Assembly: GCF_030253575.1 (NCBI RefSeq)
Contig: NC_080563.1
Span: forward strand, 31,791,001 to 31,855,000
Length of the DNA: 64,000 nucleotides
DNA from: Rhododendron vialii
Taxonomy: Eukaryota; Streptophyta; Magnoliopsida; Ericales; Ericaceae
Direction: 5' to 3'
The notes beneath the pieces were generated by a model. That model did not search any database, was not told the DNA's origin, and was given only the letters and a program-made list of their open reading frames with translations. Numbering within the stretch: the first letter of the stretch is position 1; each line of letters opens with the position of its first letter. Shown here piece after piece: positions 56,545 through 64,000 of the stretch. The position numbers were made by a program, and so were the translations under genes.

Positions 56545-57579
56545 GGGTCTGGAACAGAAACAGAATGTTTGGGCAGTTGGGTCAACCGGAGTTAACATAC
56601 TTCGTACTTTGAAATTTGTCATTCTACCCCTTGTAGATGTCATTGTTACACCTCAGGACGTTAAACTAACAATGCAGTATGCAACGCCTACTTAGTATTC
56701 CGGAAATGCTGAATAATTATTATTTTCAAGTATGTGACTATGCGAGGGGTCGATCTCATTCCCGTTCTTTTTTATTAATTTTGGAATCTCTGGTTCAAAT
56801 GTATTCACGAAAGATACTTAGAAATTGATGATAGGTATCAATGTTTTGAAACCCAGAGTGTTGAGCGAACCGGAGAAGGGACCGGGCGGACGGGTCACCG
56901 GTTCAACCACAGTACCGTGATGTCATAACTATTTATATAATTATTAATTATGTCAAAAACCATTAATAAAAGAACACTAACTAATGTAAGCAAAGTAGGA
57001 ATGACATCTACAAGGAGTTAATTATCCATTTGTTTTTTTGACAAACGTTTATGCAAAGCATATGTGTACACAAACTTTAGTTGTCAAACTCATCTTTTCA
57101 AGTCAGCTCTATCATAAGTAGTAAAGTTGGGGTTGAGTGAGAATCCCGTTCTTAATTTGGCTATGTTGGAATGTTGAACGTATGAGAAAAACTTGTGCTT
57201 CCTCAACTCCTTTTTTGGGTTTTAAAAACTTACTCTGATTAACAATTTCCTTACTGTTTTTCCTTAGATTAAGTTGAGGGTGACTTAGGCTCGCTGACCC
57301 TGTCCTGAAATCTTCATCCCATTAGTTTGGGTCGTGACATAACCGCACTTTCAAGTTTTTGGCCTAGCAATCTCTTTGGATTTCTAACCCTCCGCTTGCA
57401 AGGGTTTTCTGAACCTAGTGGGTTTTATGCTTTAATTTTTGCCTAAGACATCTGCCCTTGTGGATTTCGAATTATGCGTCTTGAGCCCCATTGAATTCAC
57501 CAAGTAGCCTTTTACCAATTTCCTTACTTCAATTTGAATTCAGCTAGTAGAAGAAACCATTGTGTCTACGGGTGCTAAG
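56506..57579. other. Upstream region of the S-acyltransferase gene, no gene seen
   Basis: GA repeats to about 56540 form a CT-rich leader on the minus strand. Further upstream, ACCGGAGAAGGGACCGGGCGG...CACCGGTTCAACC at about 56865-56915 looks like the arm of an unclassified hAT-like element. Nothing else was recognised. Confidence 0.4.
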
Positions 57580-58770
57580 ATAAGTAGAGTTCTGTTTGTA
57601 TGCCCCAAGTTGGAGGAGGGTCTTGGGTTCAAGGTTTTGAAGGATTGAAACAAAACTGCCATGTCAAGGTATTTGTGGGCTCTTGCTATGAAAACTTATT
57701 CACTATGGATTAAGTGGATTCATGTGTACATTATTAGGTACCATTGTTTATGGTACATGCTAGTACCTAATAATGCTTCATGGTCTGTTAGATCTTTGGA
57801 TTGAGAAGCTTGGTCCAACCTTAGATAAGGCATATTAGTGGTAATGGTAATACACCTTCTTCTGGCTTGACAATTGGCACCCTCCAGGCCCTCTTAAAGC
57901 TTGGTTTGGTGACAATAGTGATCACAACTTGGGCAGAAACCTCAGTCTCAAAGTGGCATCAATTATAAGGAATAATATGTGGTTCTGGGCTTGGAGCTGC
58001 AATGCTGTTATTCGAGAAATCATGGATACTACGCCTAACACTCTGATTTCAAACTCTGGCCAATAGGAATTCGTACCATGGACCTTGACTGCTTCTAGCA
58101 TTTTTTCCATTCAGTCAGCTTGCATCCCTTATTTCATGTTTCTTGGTGGAGGGCTATCTGGTTTCAGCGCCATGTTCCTAGATGGGCCAAGCATCTTTCA
58201 ATGGATGGCTACCCGGGACAAGGATGTCTCAATGGATAGATTGCAGACTTGGGTGGTGATTGACATAAATAGGTGTGTCTCTTGCTCAGCTGGCCCTGAG
58301 AAACATGGGCATTTGTTTTTTGGGTGTCCCTACTCTTCCCCAACTTTGGAGGCAAATGATGTTGGGTAACCGTGTGTCTAGACCTTCTGGGGCATTGTCG
58401 TGTTCTTCAAAAGAAGTGTGAGGATGTGGCTTCGTTAGAGCACCTAATTGCCACTGATTTGAGGTACCACGTGAGCTCTTGGAGGCATATTCAGAGGTCT
58501 ACCATAAAATCGGACCTTATGCTAGTCATGGAATATTTCTAGCAGAGTTTCTGTTGATTCATAGGGGATAGCTCTAGTTTTCTAAGTTTCTGCTTGTGGA
58601 GTCTACTGTTGATTGATTGTCTTGTTTGATAGCATTGTTTTGGCTTTGTTAGATTGTGGTGCTTTTTTCTGCTTTGTGTTGCTCAGGGTTATGACCCAGT
58701 GATCTTGCATCCTTGTTGGTTGTTCAAGGGAATCTTAAATTACAAAAGAGAAAAAAAATAAAAAAATTGC
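57580..58770 (+). pseudogene. LINE (L1-type) reverse transcriptase C-terminal fragment
   Basis: In shifting frames it reads LEEGLGFKVLKD, MSRYLWALAMKTYSLWIKWI, FWLDNWHPPGPL and LSLKVASII. An RT-type zinc-binding domain follows (DRLQTWVVIDINRCVSCSAG, HGHLFFGCPYS) at about 58085-58369. A tail, DLRYHVSSWRHIQRS, follows. A T-rich 3' untranslated region ends in an A-rich tail at about 58740-58767. Stops and frame changes disable it. No 5' part is present, as usual for truncated LINEs. Confidence 0.8.
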
Positions 58771-61129
58771 AACCCTTGTGCAAGCTTTGCTGTTTATGTG
58801 GATTTGTCAAACAGAAATTTGAGAGGGTCAATTCAAGAAATCAATACTACAGAGAAAGCACGTATAGTGCATCAACTTCTCGGAAACACAAACCAAGGGC
58901 CAACAAGTTTCCGCAAGCTTTGAGTGTAGCATTCCTTGCAACCTACCATCTTCTTGCTCAAAGATTAAACAACGTTTTGGGATTTTGCGTCTTCTTCTTG
59001 AGTTAGCACGCACTCCAAGTCCAACTTGCTGGCCGATTGGTGGGTCGGTCGGTCGGGCTTTAACCCCTCTGTCCATGTTTGGAGTGGACTAGGCTCGGCT
59101 AAAGCCCGGTGGGGCAAGCGAAATTCAGGCCTGCCATAAAACAATGACCCTTACTCCAAAGTCGCCAATGTGTGAGCTTGTATGCAGTTCAAGAAGGCAC
59201 ATGAATGGATTGTGTGACCTAAGTTAAAACACTTCCTTCAGTTCAGAAAAAAAGTTGAGACACTTCCTTACCAAGTTAAATGTCTGGGTTGATATTTCTT
59301 GGTTGCAAGCTACAGCTTTTAATTTCCTTCTCTCCTTGTCCATGGATAAATTGAATCAATACATTAACCACATCCTAGGTCAAACATTTCGTGAATTTTC
59401 TACGTATTTCTTGACTAGTAGTGCTTTTTATGAGCTACACCATTTTCTAAGATTTCAATTCCCTGTTATTTCCTTTTCTCCTGGAATTTATGTTGAAAAC
59501 CTAAAACTTATTTTCATATGCAAATTGTAGGGGTAGTAATACAGCTTTTCAGCAAACTCCAGATAATTATTCCCTTTATTTCAGCCTAACTGTGGCGATC
59601 AATAATATGGAAATTAGAAAATTATCGGCCTTTCTTCAGTTCTCTTTTCAGAAAACAAAGCATTCCACCTTCTTATTTTGGAGCTCAAGATAGAGAGGAG
59701 AAAACCTTGAATTTCAGCTGAGTGTATCTTTCAATGCAGGGGATCTAAAAGAGAGTTTGCGCAGCACAAATTAGCTTGCAGACCTGGATGGAGCAGAGCA
59801 TTCTCAACATCACCATGACTATGCTTGGAATAAGCACAAATGAGACAACGGAATCAAAGATACTTGTAATGATCCGAACAGTGTCCTGTGCCCTGCAATG
59901 CTGGATTTCCAACTGGAAATCGAATAGACAGATTATATTCATTGTTTGTTTCCTAATATCTGTCTTGCGGATGCCAGACGCTGTGGACTCTAACCCCTAG
60001 TGGTGCATTTTATGGCCTTCTTGAGGTTGCAACGTTTTAATTCTGGTTCTTTTAGCCTTGAAAATTTATTCTTGCATGCTTCTCTCTTGTACACTTTTCT
60101 TTACGGTCAATGAAGTTTCTCTTTTCTTCCAATCACAAAACAAAAAAGGTAGCAACTGTGGCACTCTTGTTCCATCATGTGCGGGCACGGGGGGGGTGGG
60201 TTGTTGAGGGGCAAGGCACTACCTGGATTGAAGCCTTTTTCAAGGGCGGCACTACCTGGAAGTTAAGTATTCTTAAGCATTAATTGATACAAGTTTCCTG
60301 TCATATTCCATTTATGAAGCACCGTCACTATTAGGAGGTCACGGTATCAATGTTGGACACGCTGGGGATACCGACTTTTGGAGAACACAACAAAATACAT
60401 ACGGGAAATGCCACATGGCATGTCCATTAAATTTTAATGTTTCTAAAGGTGGGACATGCCTAGGACACGGGGGGACACATCGTGACAACAGGGAGACGAC
60501 GCATGACTTTTATGCTGTGTTCGGATGAGTTTTTGAGAAATTTTGTAGGGTTATGACTGGAGAGAGAAATGAGAATAATGATTGGAGATAGGGGTGAGTA
60601 AGGATTGAAAGTACAGATAATTAGTGTTTTTTGAGTTGAGAATTTTATTTCAAAACCCAATCCAAACAAAGCATTAAATTCTTCTAAAAGCTTTTTCGGA
60701 GATAAATATTTATAAGCAAAATACCTGTAGATATACAGGCATTGAGACCATTCACGAAAGATCAAGACTAGAACTAAACTTTCTAACATAGATGGTAAGA
60801 ATTTATAGCCAAAAAAAACTTCAATTTTCCTTTGCAATCCACAATGTCTGGTGAGAAAAGGGGTTAAATCATGAACAACTAACATCATGGGTTAATCCCA
60901 CACATATCCCAGGCTAAGATAAACAAAGGATGGACATAACTTGACATTGGTGGCTGATGGATGGACGACCAATCAAAAACGTAAAATAAGGTATAAATAC
61001 ACAAAATCAGATCAGAATTTCCGCTACAAAAGAGAGAGAGGTACCGTTCTTTAGATGACTCCAATAATTCATCACAATGAAGTGAGTGACCCAAAAAACA
61101 ATTATACAATTAACAATTTTTTCCCAGTA
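58771..61129. other. No intact gene; possible second LINE 3' end
   Basis: Sequence at 59755-60150 ends in a T-rich block and an A-rich ACAAAACAAAAAAGG stretch reminiscent of a LINE 3' end, but its reading frames are not recognisable. The 60160-60500 block contains GGGGGGTGGG and repeated GGACACG words. Nothing else could be assigned. Confidence 0.35.
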
Positions 61130-61540
61130 AATGCCTCCTACAAGCTACTTGCTCTAACCCTACAAAACTGGTGGCTGCTTTTTCTAACCTGCTCCAAAGG
61201 AGGCTTTCTGGATATGCCCAAAAAAGGGTAGGCCAAAGATTTCAAGACAAACTTTTGCAGAGTACAAACACTCAAAAAAGAGGTGGTCATGAGATTCCAT
61301 GTCCTGACCGGAGAGCATGCATAGATATAAATTGCCATCCCCATTCCACTAATGTATCCTTAGAAGCCAATTTCCGAAGGAAACAGAGCCGCATAATAGA
61401 AGCCCATCAACGGACATTTGCTTGAACCACACAATATGGTGCCACTGAACGTTTTCCCAAATTTGTAGAGTGAAAGCACCCCAAAATAAAGAGCCAGATT
61501 GAATTGCGAGATGCTGCAAACGCACTCCATGGGATTATTT
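61130..61540 (-). pseudogene. LINE RT zinc-binding domain fragment, minus strand
   Basis: The minus-strand translation gives IWENVQWHHIVWFKQMS, then WNGDGNLYLCMLSGQDMESH then DHLFFECLYSAKVCLEIFG. This is the W..LVWF...P and C..C...ES.DHLFFECPYS pattern of plant LINE zinc-binding domains. Frame changes occur between the blocks. It is oriented opposite to the fragment at 57580-58770. Confidence 0.72.
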
Positions 61541-62145
61541 GTTCCCGTTAAAAGGTGAAAAGGGCAATGGGCATATGCAACAACTTTATACCAGCAGCCT
61601 ATCCTAAACCTCTAATGTCTTTGGTTGTGTACTTTTGAAAGGGGAATGCTAACCATTGCCCATAACCATAAGGTGTTCAATAACATCGGTACACAGGCGA
61701 AAAGTGTCATCAAAATTTTATAATTGCATAAAAGTTTGTTGCAAGTGTATAGGAACACATAAATGCCCATTTGATGGTGGTAGCATGACCCTTTTCGAAG
61801 CTGCAGCTTTTCATGTCATGTGTACACTGTTACTGCGTATTAACCATGGGCTCCTCGAAGCATGTATCCACAAGTATTCTTCATCCATGTGAAATAATAA
61901 AAATTACAGCAGTCAAAAAGTTACATTTAGTCACAGATGTCATCTTGAAATTCACTGGTGCAATAAATTCATAGGCTCTAAAATGATATGGAGTCATGTT
62001 TTCTTCACCATAAGCAAACATTTCTTTCTCACAAAGGGAAAGAAACATACATCGTTGAAAATGTAACTCTGGGATATAGCTTCACTTTGAATTGAAAGAA
62101 ATTAATGTTCTGCATTACTAATCTGCAGTAACAATTGTAAATCCA
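61541..62145. other. 3' flank of the PTRHD1-like gene, nothing recognised
   Basis: Probably includes the 3' untranslated region of the minus-strand PTRHD1-like gene. Short reading frames show no resemblance to known families. Confidence 0.35.
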
Positions 62146-63905
62146 TCACTTGCAGAGTTTTAGCTTTTTGAAAAATGATGATACCATGGATTTAGGGTAG
62201 GGCTTTGTGGCAAGACAAGTTGGGATGTTCTCAGGTTGTTCAATCCACAGTTTATGAGCTATGCCACCAGCTCTGAGCTTCTCTGATAAGTTCGATAATT
62301 GGGTTTCTCCCTTTACTTCAAGAGTAACCTACATAATTTTGTAATCCAATGAACAAAACGTTTAGTAACAAGTTATTACTTATCACATTTTCCATGTGAC
62401 AGATAAACCAACATCAGAAACAAGAGAACTCGTGAAAGTTATAAAATTCAAAAGAGTTAGATTCCTTTCGACCGCTGCAATTTGTTCACTAGATGTTCTC
62501 TATTCTGAGTGCAAGAAATTCCAGCATCACAGACCTATTAAAGTATGAGTGTATGACTGACAAGTGATAAGTTGATTTGTGTTTTTATAGAATGGATACA
62601 GTTGCTGGAACTAGCAACTTACACACAATATACACAAGGATACTTAGGATAGTATTGTATTTGTCTGTTAAGAAATTCCGAATAAAGAAAGTCAATTACC
62701 TTAACTGAGATAGAGAGTGTTTCTATGTGAATTAGAATATTGAAATCTATGATGGAAAACTTTTGTCCATAGAGCGAATACTAAATTTCACATCCTTTGG
62801 CAGCTGATTTAAACATGATAGGTTCAACGGCTAGACTTCAGAGTATTACTCTTGGCAATTGGCAGGCATAAAGTGTTTTAATATAAAAAAGAATACCACT
62901 TTATATTCTTTAATTCAACAAGCATCAAGACACCACAATAACTGTGCGTATGCCAGCGCGCGTGTACAGGCCCAGTATGCAAAATAAGTGCAATGTGAGT
63001 AGATTCACACCCCAGCTTTATCCAAGTAAGTCATAAGACACAGCAATTTGTTCTCTATCAATCGAGTAAGACCGATTTAAAGAGATACACTATATAGTAG
63101 TAACAATCCAGAAAAAGATAGTGGAATCATCATAGAGATGAGAAACAATAAGGCCACATGGGCATTGCAATTACGGAATTCAGACAGATTTCGCTATTGG
63201 AGAACGTACTTTTACTTAGAGCAAGTCCACCCATGGGCCAAATCTTATGCGAAAGCCAATATTTTGGCATTAAGAAAGGCAAAACCCTCCCCACCACCTT
63301 TGTGCCAAACTCAATGACACATTTTGGCAACGCCATTCTTGGTGCTAAATTTGGCATCCGATTTGGCAATGGCCAAAATTGCCAAATCATCCAAGCCATT
63401 TAATTTGCATTGAAAATTAAATGGGCTTAATTTAATGGTCTAAATTTGAGATTGTGCTAAAACAACACCAAGCCGGCGCAGACATGGGAGTATTTTTTTG
63501 CTTTTTGACACACAAGTCAAAATATGACTTTGTCAACCCTATTTTGGCACCAACGGCTAGACTTGCTCTTTCTTTTCGCCTAATTTTGAAACAGGTTGTT
63601 CACAACACAGAATTCCAACCTGAGGGGAACAAAACCCCAAAATTGAAACACAATGACGAACGAGAATTGCTTCTACAGTACTCGCTTACCTTGTGCATGG
63701 AGTCAATATTCGTGGGGCTACAGTAGTCAACAGTGTGAGGATCGTCCTTGTGCGACCAAACGGCGGCCACAGAGGCATGGCAGCCCTGCGTCACCACGCT
63801 CCCCAGCGGCCACGCGTCGACCAGGTCGCGACGGAGGACCACGTACTGAACCACCACGTCCTCCGCAGGTACGGGAGCGGTCGCTTCCGACGGCGTGGAA
63901 CCCAT
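62146..63905 (-). CDS. PTRHD1: PTH2-family protein (PTRHD1-like), 2 exons
   Basis: A small protein of the peptidyl-tRNA hydrolase II fold. Exon 1 is 63905-63690 and exon 2 is 62328-62146 on the minus strand, joined in phase 0 (GTAAGC...TATGTAG), giving 132 aa. The family blocks are VVQYVVLRRDL, GSVVTQGCHASVAAVW, IDSMHK|VTLEVKGETQ, LRAGGIAHKLWIEQPENIPT then CLATKPYPK, and FFKKLKLCK at the end. The length suits the plant PTRHD1-like group. Canonical PTH2 enzymes have a different C-terminal loop, so hydrolase activity on peptidyl-tRNA is uncertain. The start is the ATG at 63905. The frame is open further upstream, but only with TTG at 63932. The intron (62329-63689) contains a family C MITE. Confidence 0.92.
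63218..63571. mobile_element. MITE (family C, copy 2) in the PTRHD1-like intron
   Basis: The left end is GAGCAAGTCCACCCATGGGC. The right end, read on the other strand, is GAGCAAGTCTAGCCGTTGGT then GCC. The interior is rich in ATTTTGGCA and GCCAAAT blocks. The same ends occur at 33941-34284 with the opposite orientation. The target duplication is not clean. Confidence 0.72.
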
Positions 63906-63931
63906 GCGGACCCCACCGACGAAATCGGGCA

Positions 63932-63947
63932 AAACCCTAACCCTAAC
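63932..63947. promoter_or_regulatory. Telomere-like box (telo-box) upstream of the PTRHD1-like start
   Basis: AAACCCTAACCCTAAC lies 27 bases upstream of the start codon on the gene's 5' side. Telo-boxes (AAACCCTAA) are known near transcription starts of plant translation and growth genes. A regulatory role here is inferred. Confidence 0.6.
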
Positions 63948-64000
63948 TCGGTCTCTGAAAAAGCACGTCGAAGCCGAAGAAGACCTGATTGTTGAGTGAG

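Noticed and set aside
63906..63932. Longer N-terminus for the PTRHD1-like protein
   Set aside because: The frame is open, but the codon at 63932 is TTG. The first ATG is at 63905 and gives the usual family length.

Overview
The window looks like nuclear DNA from a flowering plant, probably a eudicot. The base composition is AT-rich. Genes are split by many GT-AG introns, which are often kilobases long. The four intact genes closely match families I know from Arabidopsis. The spaces between them are filled with plant transposons: hAT, CACTA, Mutator-like and Stowaway MITEs, LTR elements, LINE remnants and an Au-type SINE. I cannot name the species.

Layout. Positions 1-22 kb hold no intact gene. 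A decayed hAT transposase gene (391-5351) has been split by a 2.5-kb LTR-like element (1881-4417) and a 323-bp hAT MITE (4516-4838). Its 3' repeat region is split by a second, 3.8-kb LTR-like element (6098-9880). From 10 to 22 kb there are foldback MITEs, microsatellites and a LINE RNase H remnant. A CACTA element (22344-23906) ends about 220 bp upstream of a tetraspanin gene (24128-26058). That gene is complete in two exons except for one in-frame TAG at codon 141.

From 28.9 to 41.3 kb lies an 11-exon DEAD-box helicase of the DDX54/Dbp10/RH29 type (784 aa, plus strand). Its introns carry a SINE, a TRIM-sized solo LTR and MITEs. From 43.3 to 47.9 kb lies an 8-exon alpha/beta-hydrolase lipase (463 aa, plus strand). 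A 10-exon DHHC protein S-acyltransferase (392 aa, PAT17-like) occupies 49.6-56.5 kb on the minus strand, convergent with the lipase. Two LINE fragments in opposite orientations fill much of 57.6-61.5 kb. A 2-exon PTH2-family gene (PTRHD1-like, 132 aa) occupies 62.1-63.9 kb on the minus strand, with a telomere-like box just upstream of its start codon.

The genes are ordinary housekeeping functions (ribosome biogenesis, lipid hydrolysis, protein palmitoylation, a PTH2-fold protein). Nothing suggests they form a pathway or cluster. I did not find a clearly new biological system. The notable signals are the nested transposons dated by their target duplications, the nonsense codon in the tetraspanin, MITE families with several copies in the window, and small recent tandem duplications inside introns. 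All exon structures were read by eye from frame continuity, splice dinucleotides and family resemblance. No alignment or transcript data were available.
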